A DNA stretch of 7,725 nucleotides from Spirochaetia bacterium (GCA_021736545.1 JAIPFS010000061.1:1-7725); one strand, 5' to 3'; shown: positions 1 through 5,920, counted from the first letter of the stretch. The notes: a model not told the origin generated them from the letters alone. Numbers and translations are program-made.

Positions 1-21
1 ACCCGTTAACCTGCTACTAAC

Positions 22-45
22 AGGGGGTGCCCTCTTTTTTCTTTT
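22..45 (+). terminator. Possible weak rho-independent terminator
   Basis: A short stem AGGG/CCCT (22-25 with 30-33, loop GGTG) is followed directly by a T-rich run, six T, a C, then four T (35-45). This would end a transcript entering from the left. The stem has only 4 bp, so the T-tract is the main evidence and chance is possible. Confidence 0.25.
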
Positions 46-145
46 AGGTCAGACGAGGGAGAAAAACTTTCTGTCAGCCTACGGAATTTAGTATCGGCAA
101 GTTTGGCCTATATTCGGAAACTTATCCTGGCGGGGAACAGTAGAG

Positions 146-274
146 GAGGTCAAAAGCCTTATCCTGCAGGAAAAACCGGAGGCGGAGTTTTATCATTTCG
201 GTGACCTCGCTGAAACAGGAGACCCTAAAAGCCTATATGCCCTTGAAGAGGGTGACAGCGAGAATAGAATCACT
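146..274 (+). repeat. Direct repeat copy A (129 bp, pairs with 4368-4496)
   Basis: This block aligns without gaps to 4368-4496. I count about 10 mismatches, roughly 92% identity, with 161-230 identical to 4383-4452 over 70 bp. Mismatches are not concentrated at third codon positions, although the same frame is open in both copies. Similarity fades upstream of about 140 and ends at the following gene's leader. The two copies are in the same orientation, about 4.2 kb apart. Confidence 0.9.
243..270 (+). promoter_or_regulatory. Promoter-like pair at the end of repeat copy A
   Basis: TTGAAG (243-248) and TAGAAT (265-270) are separated by 16 nt, close to the sigma-70/A consensus. Transcription would start near 277, just before the ribosome site GGAGGT (281-286) of the gene at 292. 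The same pair with the same spacing is kept in copy B. It lies inside a former coding sequence, so it may be fortuitous. Confidence 0.35.
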
Positions 275-291
275 CTAAGTGGAGGTAGCGC

Positions 292-1008
292 ATGAAGGCA
301 TTGGTGCTTGGAGCCAGCGGGGCCACCGGCACATTAGTTGTAAAACAATTACTAAAAAGAAAAACACCTACCCGCATTCTCGTAAGAAAAACTGCGGTCC
401 TTCCTAAGGAAATATCCGAGGATCCTCTAGTAGAGACAGTAACTGGTAATATCAATGAACTTGATCAGGCTGAGATGGATCAGCTGGTGCAAAATTGTAA
501 TATTATTATTTCATGTCTGGGCCATAATATTTCATTCAAGGGCATGTTTGGACAACCGCGCTATTTAGTACTAGATGCAATTAGAAGTGTATGCGAAAGG
601 GCTAGAAAGAATACAGATAAGAGAGTAAAGATTATACTGATGAGTACAACTGGTTATACGAATGCCTTATTAAGAGAGAAGAATTCTATTGGAGAAAGAG
701 TAGTCAATGTATTGTTAATGCTTTTGCTGCCTCCCCATCGCGATAACATCAAAGCAGCAAACTATTTGATTAATGAAATTGGCACACAGGATGAAAACAT
801 AGAGTGGGTTGCGGTACGGCCGGATACTTTAGTTGATGATGATCTGGAAAGTTCATATGAAGTATTTGAATCGCCGGTAAGAAGCCCGATATTTAATGCC
901 GGTAAAACCAGCAGGATCAATGTGAGCCATTTTATGGCCGAATTAGCAACAGACAATAACTTATGGGAAAAGTGGCTATTCAAAACTCCGGTGGTATACA
1001 ATAAATGA
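292..1008 (+). CDS. NAD(P)-binding Rossmann-fold protein (NmrA/atypical SDR type)
   Basis: This 238-residue protein starts with a beta strand and the dinucleotide-binding loop GASGATG (residues 8-14), the hallmark of the NAD(P)H-binding/NmrA-like atypical short-chain dehydrogenase group (established family knowledge). The fold continues with LVRK near 30 (the region that usually sets NADPH preference), IIISCLGHNI (71-80), the central strand and turn ILMSTTGY (115-122) and VRPDTL (175-180). There is no classical YxxxK catalytic pair, so it may be a redox sensor or a reductase of unknown substrate. The length suits the family and there is no signal peptide, so it should be cytosolic. The ATG follows GGAGGT (281-286) at 5 nt and overlaps the stop of the upstream remnant. 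A separate promoter precedes the next gene, so it is probably its own unit. The family assignment is firm; the substrate is unknown. Confidence 0.85.
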   Translation: MKALVLGASGATGTLVVKQLLKRKTPTRILVRKTAVLPKEISEDPLVETVTGNINELDQAEMDQLVQNCNIIISCLGHNISFKGMFGQPRYLVLDAIRSVCERARKNTDKRVKIILMSTTGYTNALLREKNSIGERVVNVLLMLLLPPHRDNIKAANYLINEIGTQDENIEWVAVRPDTLVDDDLESSYEVFESPVRSPIFNAGKTSRINVSHFMAELATDNNLWEKWLFKTPVVYNK

Positions 1009-1024
1009 TGCAAGGACAAATTAT

Positions 1025-1053
1025 TTGAAGATTAGTAAGAATGCTACTATAAT
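1025..1053 (+). promoter_or_regulatory. Sigma-70/A-type promoter of the kinase-regulator operon
   Basis: TTGAAG (1025-1030) and a perfect TATAAT (1048-1053) are separated by exactly 17 nt, in the 65-nt gap before the kinase gene. Transcription should start near 1060, giving a very short leader. This is the best promoter match noticed in the window. Confidence 0.6.
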
Positions 1054-1073
1054 CTAAATATAGATAACTCCAT

Positions 1074-3347
1074 ATGGGGGATAAAGTGCTTTTTGACAAT
1101 GTAATAAAGCCTCAAAAAGATCGAATTTGTATAAAATGCTTGATACTGCTTATATTCCTGTTGTCATTAGGCATCCTGCCTCCGTATACATTCCCGCAAG
1201 TTGCTGAAAATCAAAAATTAAACACTAGCAGGGTATTGATCGTATTCGGGCCGCATTACGGTATACCCACAGCGGATATATTACTCCCGGCTATTACAAA
1301 TACTCTGAAAAAGGGGGGAATACAGAGCGATCATATCTATGTTGAGTTTCTTGATTTTTTCCGATTTCCTGGTATCCGGGATGGTTCGGAAATGGTCGAT
1401 CTGCTTACCAAAAAATATAAAGAGACAGCTATCGATCTGATCATACCCATTAGCCAGGAAGCAGTTGACTTTGTTGCCGGGGAGCTTTCTATCCTTTCTC
1501 CCGGTGCACCGTTGCTTATACCCGGGTTTGAGGCAAAACCGGCGTGGGAAAGCAAGAAACGGCCACTTATTACCATGCCGACAGAGTTAGATATTGAAGG
1601 AACCCTAGCTTTGGCGATAAAGTTATTCCCCACTGCTGAGCGTCTTGTGGTGGTAAGCGGCGATGACGAGCACTCCAGACTATTCTTGGATTCCATTACT
1701 GCAACTGCCAAAAAGTTCCCAGAGTTCAGAGAAATCATCCACACAGCAGATTTGGCTTATTCGGAGATGTTACAATTTATTGAGGATTTGCCCAGTGACA
1801 CTATCGCAATTTTCGGTACCTATTTCATCGATTCCGCAGGACAAAGCTATGTTCCAGCAGAGGTAGCAAAACGAACGGCAGAACAGTCAGCTGTAGCAGT
1901 ATTTGGTATTAGGGATGTCCATGTTAAAAATGGTCTGGTGGGCGGTTCGGTTATTATTAGTACTAAGTTGGGTGAGCAAGCAGCTGAGACGGCACTGGAA
2001 TTTATTTCCGGCGAGTTGAAGCTTAATGGTACTGATATAAGCTTGAAGGCGCAACATTTCCCGTTATTTAATTGGGAACAGTTGAAACGATTTGATGCTG
2101 AAACTCAAAAGCTACCCGAAACGACTGTTTTTTTCAACAAGCCGCAAACTCTGTGGGAGAACCACAAAACTGAGCTAATTTTTGCTGTTGTGATATTATT
2201 TATACTGCTACTGTTTCTCATACTTTTAAATTTAAAGAACAATAATTTGCGTATAGCGCTGAAGACACAGAGGGAAGCAGAGAAATCTCTTATCAAGAGC
2301 GAACAGAATCACCGTCTGCTTTTTGAAACTATGTCGCCCGGGGTTGTTTATCAAGCCGCGGATGGAAAGATAATATCAGCGAATCCTGCCTCGGAGAAAA
2401 TTCTTGGTTTGACCTTCGAGCAGATGATCGGTAAAACATCCATGGATCCTCGCTGGAGAATGGTCACAGAAGATGGCCGAACTGTGCCAGGTTCAGAACA
2501 TCCCGCAATGATAGCTCTGAAAACCGGGGAAAAGGTAGGCCCAGTAATTAGAGGAGTATTTAATCCTGTAGAGGAGAGATATGTATGGCTGTCTATTGCT
2601 GCGATTCCGTTAAGTAAACCGGGAGAAAACAAGCCATTTAAGGTATATGCTACTTTTGATGATGTGACCGATCGCAAAGAGGCTGAAGACAGCCTTGCAA
2701 TTCAGTTGAAAGAGAAAGAGAAACTCATCAATGAGCTCTCTCATCGTACCTATAACAACATGCAGGTGATCCAAGCCCTTTTGGAGTACAAGCAATTAGC
2801 CCATCCCGATTTTTCTTTGAAGCAATTTGTGAATGAAATCAATGGCCAGATCAGGTCAATGGCCTTTGCACATCGGGAACTCCAAAGGGGGGAACATCTA
2901 TCCAGAATCGACTTGAAAGAATACCTTAAAACCCTTGTACAGTTTGTTGTAGACCGTAGTCAGGAAGATGTGAAAATTAAAATGACTTTCGATTTGGTTC
3001 CGGTACAGGTACTCCTGGATTCTGCTAGGCCACTAGGTCTAATAATTAATGAACTGGTAGTTAATGTGCTCAATCACGCCTTCCCCAATAATTTGGAAAA
3101 AGATTTTACAGCAAAACTTCGAATTTCATCCGGAGTATCAGAAGACGGCGAGATTGATGTGTGTATATCAGACAATGGAATTGATTGGGCTCCTTCTAAT
3201 GACCCAACAACACCCATGACCGGAGGTATTGGTCTGGTAATTGCACTGGTAAAGGAGCAGCTTGGTGGTACAATCTCCTTTGACGGGAGTAACGGAACAA
3301 CATGCATTATCACTTTTAAAGATAACCTTTATGCAGAGCGAGTATAA
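1074..3347 (+). CDS. Membrane sensor histidine kinase: ABC substrate-binding-like sensor, PAS, HisKA_2, HATPase
   Basis: This 757-residue protein has, in order: an N-terminal membrane anchor (about 19-40); an extracytoplasmic domain (about 50-350) resembling the ABC-type substrate-binding proteins of the PF04392 group; a second membrane helix (about 367-386); a linker helix; a PAS domain (about 410-535, ending in the typical VTDRKEAE); a HisKA_2 dimerisation and phosphoacceptor region with ELSHRTYNNMQ (His557); and a HATPase domain with the N-box IINELVVNVLNHAF (657-670), SDNG (699-702) and GGIGL (717-721). It probably binds a small extracellular ligand and phosphorylates the receiver encoded 2 nt downstream. 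The H-box is unusual: HisKA_2 proteins normally have HRVKNN, here HRTYNN, though the histidine is kept. The ATG at 1074 has no clear ribosome site. GTG at 1086 (codon 5) sits 5 nt after GGGGG (1076-1080) and may be the true start. The ligand is unknown. Confidence 0.85.
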   Translation: MGDKVLFDNVIKPQKDRICIKCLILLIFLLSLGILPPYTFPQVAENQKLNTSRVLIVFGPHYGIPTADILLPAITNTLKKGGIQSDHIYVEFLDFFRFPGIRDGSEMVDLLTKKYKETAIDLIIPISQEAVDFVAGELSILSPGAPLLIPGFEAKPAWESKKRPLITMPTELDIEGTLALAIKLFPTAERLVVVSGDDEHSRLFLDSITATAKKFPEFREIIHTADLAYSEMLQFIEDLPSDTIAIFGTYFIDSAGQSYVPAEVAKRTAEQSAVAVFGIRDVHVKNGLVGGSVIISTKLGEQAAETALEFISGELKLNGTDISLKAQHFPLFNWEQLKRFDAETQKLPETTVFFNKPQTLWENHKTELIFAVVILFILLLFLILLNLKNNNLRIALKTQREAEKSLIKSEQNHRLLFETMSPGVVYQAADGKIISANPASEKILGLTFEQMIGKTSMDPRWRMVTEDGRTVPGSEHPAMIALKTGEKVGPVIRGVFNPVEERYVWLSIAAIPLSKPGENKPFKVYATFDDVTDRKEAEDSLAIQLKEKEKLINELSHRTYNNMQVIQALLEYKQLAHPDFSLKQFVNEINGQIRSMAFAHRELQRGEHLSRIDLKEYLKTLVQFVVDRSQEDVKIKMTFDLVPVQVLLDSARPLGLIINELVVNVLNHAFPNNLEKDFTAKLRISSGVSEDGEIDVCISDNGIDWAPSNDPTTPMTGGIGLVIALVKEQLGGTISFDGSNGTTCIITFKDNLYAERV
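1076..1080 (+). promoter_or_regulatory. Possible ribosome site favouring GTG 1086 for the kinase
   Basis: A run of five G lies 5 nt before an in-frame GTG at 1086-1088, while the ATG at 1074 has no purine-rich site in front of it. With transcription starting near 1060, the GTG start gives a more workable leader of about 26 nt. Choosing it shortens the protein by only four residues. Confidence 0.3.
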
Positions 3348-3349
3348 CT

Positions 3350-3712
3350 TTGAATAAAGAATTAGAAATAATGATCGTTGAAGATGAAGCTATCACAGCC
3401 ATGGTTATGGAATCAGAGCTTAAGGAAGCAGGTTACTGCATAGTAGGGCGTGTTGTTTCAGGAGAGGATGCGGTTTCTTTTGCAAAGGAAGTGAACATAG
3501 ATGTTGTGCTGATGGATATCCGACTTGCAGGGGAAATAGATGGCATCGAGGCAGCGGCTCAGATTCAGAACATACGCACAACACAAATTATATTTATGAC
3601 AGGCTATGATGATCCTGAAACCAGGGGTAGAGCCAATGCACTGAATCCATTAGCATTCTTAAACAAGCCCTTGGATAGAGCTACTTTAATAGAAAATCTA
3701 GAAAAAATTTGA
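3350..3712 (+). CDS. Receiver-only response regulator (CheY-like)
   Basis: These 120 residues form a single receiver domain with no output domain. The acidic pocket is in IMIVEDE (Glu11, Asp12), the phosphoacceptor is Asp56 in VVLMDIRLAG, the switch threonine is Thr84 in IFMTGYDD, and the conserved lysine is Lys106 in FLNKPLD. The sequence 'GEIDGIEAA' after the phosphoacceptor is typical of receivers paired with HisKA_2 kinases. It begins 2 nt after the kinase stop at a TTG with no strong ribosome site, so translation probably depends on coupling to the kinase. The next candidate, ATG 3371, would remove most of the first beta strand and is less likely. Without a DNA-binding or enzymatic domain, it must act through protein contacts or pass phosphate to another protein. 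Confidence 0.85.
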   Translation: MNKELEIMIVEDEAITAMVMESELKEAGYCIVGRVVSGEDAVSFAKEVNIDVVLMDIRLAGEIDGIEAAAQIQNIRTTQIIFMTGYDDPETRGRANALNPLAFLNKPLDRATLIENLEKI

Positions 3713-3759
3713 TGTGAAAGCTTATAATATTAGTATTTCATGTCAGGGACACACTTTCA

Positions 3760-3788
3760 TTGACTATTTGGGATAAAGAGAGTAAGCT
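3760..3788 (+). promoter_or_regulatory. Possible promoter of the toxin-antitoxin operon
   Basis: TTGACT (3760-3765) is a 5/6 match to the -35 consensus. The hexamer 17 nt later, TAAGCT (3783-3788), is a poor -10. An alternative -10, TATAAC (3799-3804), lies between the two operator cores but has no -35 at proper spacing. A start near 3795 would place the operator over the start site. Confidence 0.35.
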
Positions 3789-3792
3789 CTAA

Positions 3793-3808
3793 GTACGGTA
3801 TAACGTAC
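3793..3808 (+). promoter_or_regulatory. YefM-type operator: two GTAC cores 12 bp apart
   Basis: The sequence GTACGG occurs at 3793-3798 and again at 3805-3810, so two palindromic GTAC cores (3793-3796 and 3805-3808) are 12 bp centre to centre. The known E. coli YefM-YoeB operator has paired TGTACA-type palindromes with 12-bp centre spacing. The second core lies next to the ribosome site GGAG (3809-3812), so binding should block expression. The identity as operator is inferred from this match and its position. Confidence 0.55.
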
Positions 3809-3818
3809 GGAGAAAACA

Positions 3819-4064
3819 ATGAATACTACAATAAACATTACTAACGCACGAAAGGACTTGTATAAGTTGGTGCAACAAGTCATAGAATCTCATGAGCCAG
3901 TGCACATTACAGGAAAGCAAGGATCAGCAGTAATTATAAGCGAAGAAGACTGGAAGAATATTGAGGAGACACTGTATTTAGCATCAATTCCTGGAATGAG
4001 GGAATCGATAATAGAGGGAATGAAGGCAGACATAAGCGAATGTGATGAAGAGCTAGAATGGTAA
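3819..4064 (+). CDS. yefM: YefM/Phd-family antitoxin
   Basis: This 81-residue protein has the full PhdYeFM pattern: an N-terminal DNA-binding half with TNARKDLYKLVQQV (8-21), VHITGKQGSAVIISEEDW (28-45), the helix NIEETLYLAS (47-56), and an acidic tail ending in DEELEW that in this family wraps the toxin. It should neutralise the toxin encoded 6 nt downstream and repress the shared operon, with tighter repression by the complex (family knowledge). The ATG follows GGAG (3809-3812) at 6 nt. The paired GTAC cores just upstream fit autoregulation. The length is normal and nothing looks broken. Confidence 0.9.
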   Translation: MNTTINITNARKDLYKLVQQVIESHEPVHITGKQGSAVIISEEDWKNIEETLYLASIPGMRESIIEGMKADISECDEELEW

Positions 4065-4070
4065 AAACAG

Positions 4071-4331
4071 TTGTATAAGCTGGTCTATACGAAACAAGCC
4101 CAAAGGGACGCAAAGAAACTCGCTCAATTTAATTTAAAAAAGAATGCAGAAAAAATAATGGAAATAGTAAAAAAGGATCCATTTCAGAAATCCCCACCCT
4201 ACGAAAGACTATTAGGGGATTTGGCAGGATCATTTTCCAGACGAGTCAATATCCAACACAGGATTGTATATCAGGTATATGCAGAAGAAAAAGTTGTAAA
4301 AATAATTCGGATTTGGACACACTATGAGTAG
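4071..4331 (+). CDS. yoeB: YoeB/Txe-family ribosome-dependent mRNA endonuclease toxin
   Basis: This 86-residue RelE-superfamily toxin cleaves mRNA on the ribosome and is held by the upstream antitoxin (family knowledge). Visible signature: FSRRVNIQHRIVYQV (55-69) and a C-terminal THYE. By comparison with E. coli YoeB, the catalytic set Glu46, Arg65, His83, Tyr84 corresponds to Glu45, Arg64, His84, Tyr85 here, all present, so it looks active. The TTG start is forced: the antitoxin's TAA (4062-4064) is in the same frame and no ATG or GTG comes before residue 30. The ribosome site is weak, so low, coupled translation is likely, which suits a toxin. One extra Glu follows the usual terminal His-Tyr. 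A 10-bp inverted repeat covers the stop codon. Confidence 0.9.
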   Translation: MYKLVYTKQAQRDAKKLAQFNLKKNAEKIMEIVKKDPFQKSPPYERLLGDLAGSFSRRVNIQHRIVYQVYAEEKVVKIIRIWTHYE

Positions 4332-4352
4332 CAGATAGTAGCTCTGCTACTC
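4326..4352 (+). repeat. Perfect 10-bp inverted repeat over the toxin stop codon
   Basis: GAGTAGCAGA (4326-4335) is perfectly complementary to TCTGCTACTC (4343-4352), with a 7-nt loop. The stop codon TAG (4329-4331) is in the left arm. No T-run follows on either strand, so it is not a standard terminator. It could stabilise the mRNA end or mark the boundary with the repeat-bearing remnant. Confidence 0.6.
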
Positions 4353-4367
4353 GAAGAGCGGGTTGCG

Positions 4368-4496
4368 GAGGTAAAAAGCCCGATCCTGCAGGAAAAACCG
4401 GAGGCGGAGTTTTATCATTTCGGTGACCTCGCTGAAACAGGAGACCCTAAAATCCTGGATGCCCTTGAAGCGGGTGACCGTGAGAATAGAATCATT
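4368..4496 (+). repeat. Direct repeat copy B (129 bp, pairs with 146-274)
   Basis: This is the second copy of the repeat, gap-free against 146-274, with the 70-bp identical core at 4383-4452. It lies between the toxin gene and the radical SAM gene. Together the copies bracket the NAD(P)-binding gene, the kinase-receiver operon and the toxin-antitoxin module. Confidence 0.9.
4465..4492 (+). promoter_or_regulatory. Promoter-like pair at the end of repeat copy B
   Basis: TTGAAG (4465-4470) and TAGAAT (4487-4492) are 16 nt apart, exactly as in copy A, although several bases between them differ. A start near 4499 would give a leader of about 30 nt for the radical SAM gene at 4529. Confidence 0.35.
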
Positions 4497-4528
4497 TGAT
4501 AGAAAAAAGCATGGATTAAATTTACAAA

Positions 4529-5875
4529 ATGAAAATAAAATTAATATCCCCCAAAATGAGTTTACGACCAATGGATTCGGAGTACAAAAGAAAATTGTCG
4601 CCTTCCTTATCCTTATTAACATTAGCAGCACTCACTCCCAGTAATTATGAGGTTTATATCGAAGATGAGAACGTTCACGCTATTAATTTAGATGATAACC
4701 CGGATATAGTGGGAATTACCGTTAATGTGGACACTTCAAACCGTGCATATGAAATTGCAACAAATTATCGCGATCGGGGAGTAACTGTTATTTTAGGAGG
4801 AATTCATGTAAGTGCGAACCCTGACGAAGCATTATTTTATGCCGATTCCATATGTATTGGCGAAGCCGAAGAAATTTGGGATAAAATATTGTTAGCTGCG
4901 GAAAAGGGATGTTTAAAAACTAAATATTATCATGACAAGCCTAGTGACCTATGCAAAGTTCCAATACCTAAATGGAATCTGTTGGATAGTTCTGCTTATC
5001 TCTATACTAATATTATCTCTTCTAGCAGGGGATGCCCGTTTGAATGCAATTTTTGTTATAACAGTTGTGATTACATTCATCATTCCTATCGAAACAGACC
5101 AATTGAAAAAGTTGTTGAAGAGATCAGCAGCATGAATACCAAACATGTACTGTTTATCGATGATAATTTCATTGGTAATATTCCCTGGACTAAGAAATTG
5201 ATTGAGAAAATTAAGCCGCTTAATTTAAGGTGGAATGCGGCGGTATCTACCAATATAGTGCATCACCTCGACTTGTTAGACGCGATGAAAGAGAGTGGAT
5301 GCCAAAGCCTTTTTATTGGTTTTGAGACAATCAACAGTGAGTCTATTAAAAGTGCAGGAAAAAAACAGAACAATATAGCTTCTTACACGAAGTTGATCAA
5401 AGAAATTCATAAAAGGGGGATAATGATTAACGCAAGTTTAGCTCTTGGTTTTGACTTTGATGAGAGAACTGTATTTGAAAATACCCTTGAGTGGTTAGTT
5501 CAAAATAAAATTGAGACGATGACAGCCCACATATTGACTCCCTACCCAGGAACGAAATTATATAAGTTTTTCAGAGCCGAAGGGAGAATAATAGATTACG
5601 ATTGGAACCATTATAATACTGCACATGTTGTGTTCGAGCCAAAAAAAATGAGCAGAGAGGAGTTATATGACGGTTATTTATGGATGTATAAAAATTTTTA
5701 CTCTTTTGAGAATATTCTGAAGAGGCTGCCGGAACAGAAGAATCAATGGATGTCTTATTTATTATTTAACTTAGGATATAGAAAATTCGGCAGTTTGACA
5801 TCTAAGCTAGCCAAATTAGGATTAATGAATTGGATAGGAAAGGTAGCTAGGCGTTTGGCATACGGTATTGAGTAA
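4529..5875 (+). CDS. B12-binding-domain radical SAM protein
   Basis: This 448-residue protein has an N-terminal cobalamin-binding-type Rossmann domain (about 1-130), with DIVGITVNVDT (59-69), VTVILGGIHVSANPDEA (85-101) and the family's CIGEAEEIW (109-117). The radical SAM domain has its cluster cysteines in RGCPFECNFC (Cys169, Cys173, Cys176), followed by FIDDNF, the strand FIGFET, and TPYPGTKLY typical of this class. The region after about 360 is less conserved and helical. Such enzymes use a 4Fe-4S cluster and S-adenosylmethionine, often with cobalamin, for methylations or ring rearrangements on lipids, cofactors or natural products; the substrate here cannot be read from the sequence. The ATG has no good ribosome site, but the start MKIKLISPK fits the family. 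The gene is AT-rich (32-38% GC in two 60-base samples) and has no biosynthetic neighbour in view. Confidence 0.85.
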   Translation: MKIKLISPKMSLRPMDSEYKRKLSPSLSLLTLAALTPSNYEVYIEDENVHAINLDDNPDIVGITVNVDTSNRAYEIATNYRDRGVTVILGGIHVSANPDEALFYADSICIGEAEEIWDKILLAAEKGCLKTKYYHDKPSDLCKVPIPKWNLLDSSAYLYTNIISSSRGCPFECNFCYNSCDYIHHSYRNRPIEKVVEEISSMNTKHVLFIDDNFIGNIPWTKKLIEKIKPLNLRWNAAVSTNIVHHLDLLDAMKESGCQSLFIGFETINSESIKSAGKKQNNIASYTKLIKEIHKRGIMINASLALGFDFDERTVFENTLEWLVQNKIETMTAHILTPYPGTKLYKFFRAEGRIIDYDWNHYNTAHVVFEPKKMSREELYDGYLWMYKNFYSFENILKRLPEQKNQWMSYLLFNLGYRKFGSLTSKLAKLGLMNWIGKVARRLAYGIE

Positions 5876-5879
5876 TACC
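5864..5879 (+). repeat. Small inverted repeat over the radical SAM stop codon
   Basis: GGTATT (5864-5869) pairs with AATACC (5874-5879) around the loop GAGT, and the TAA stop (5873-5875) begins at the last loop base. No T-run follows, so terminator activity is doubtful. Confidence 0.3.
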
Positions 5880-5920
5880 CATTGCAATCAAGGGGATTCG
5901 AGTAGTGTGGCATCCAGGTC

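Larger units (their letters stand above)
92..295 (+). pseudogene. 3' remnant of an unidentified gene (contains repeat copy A)
   Basis: One frame is open from 92 to the stop at 293-295, after an in-frame TAG at 89-91. It has no ATG/GTG/TTG start with a ribosome site, so it reads as the tail of a broken gene. The translation contains VWPIFGNLSWRG, then EEVKSLILQEKPEAEFYHFG, then DLAETGDPK. A second tail at 4332-4499 is nearly the same from EEVK onward. Its stop overlaps the ATG of the next gene (ATGA at 292-295), as if the lost gene once sat directly upstream in an operon. I do not recognise the family with certainty. The pattern 'GNLSW..G ... FYHFGDL' recalls the toprim-like C-terminal region of DUF2220/JetD-type proteins, but the usual DxD is not there, so this is only a guess. 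Apart from this remnant and the possible terminator, nothing was seen in 1-291. Confidence 0.35.
4332..4499 (+). pseudogene. 3' remnant of the same unidentified gene (contains repeat copy B)
   Basis: The frame is open from just after the toxin stop to TGA (4497-4499) and has no start codon. It reads LLLEERVAEVKSPILQ, then EKPEAEFYHFGDLAE and TGDPKILDALEAGDRE, ending NRII. From VAEVK onward it parallels the tail at 92-295, but it ends about seven residues earlier and lacks the upstream VWPIFGNLSW part. It happens to be in the toxin's reading frame, so only the toxin's TAG separates them. The family is not recognised. A truncated gene copy or part of a small mobile element are both possible. 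Confidence 0.35.

Noticed and set aside
762..1019. Minus-strand ORF inside the NAD(P)-binding gene
   Set aside because: It lies almost entirely within a clear Rossmann-fold gene on the other strand and has no recognisable domain.
3723..3728. TATAAT hexamer after the response regulator
   Set aside because: No -35-like hexamer lies 15-19 nt upstream and no gene starts close downstream; the region is simply AT-rich.
4347..4631. Minus-strand ORF across repeat copy B and the radical SAM start
   Set aside because: It overlaps the start of a clear radical SAM gene, has no ribosome site of note and no recognisable motifs.
4423..4644. Plus-strand ORF starting MTSLKQETLK
   Set aside because: It is an alternate frame of the repeat remnant and of the radical SAM start, with no family features.
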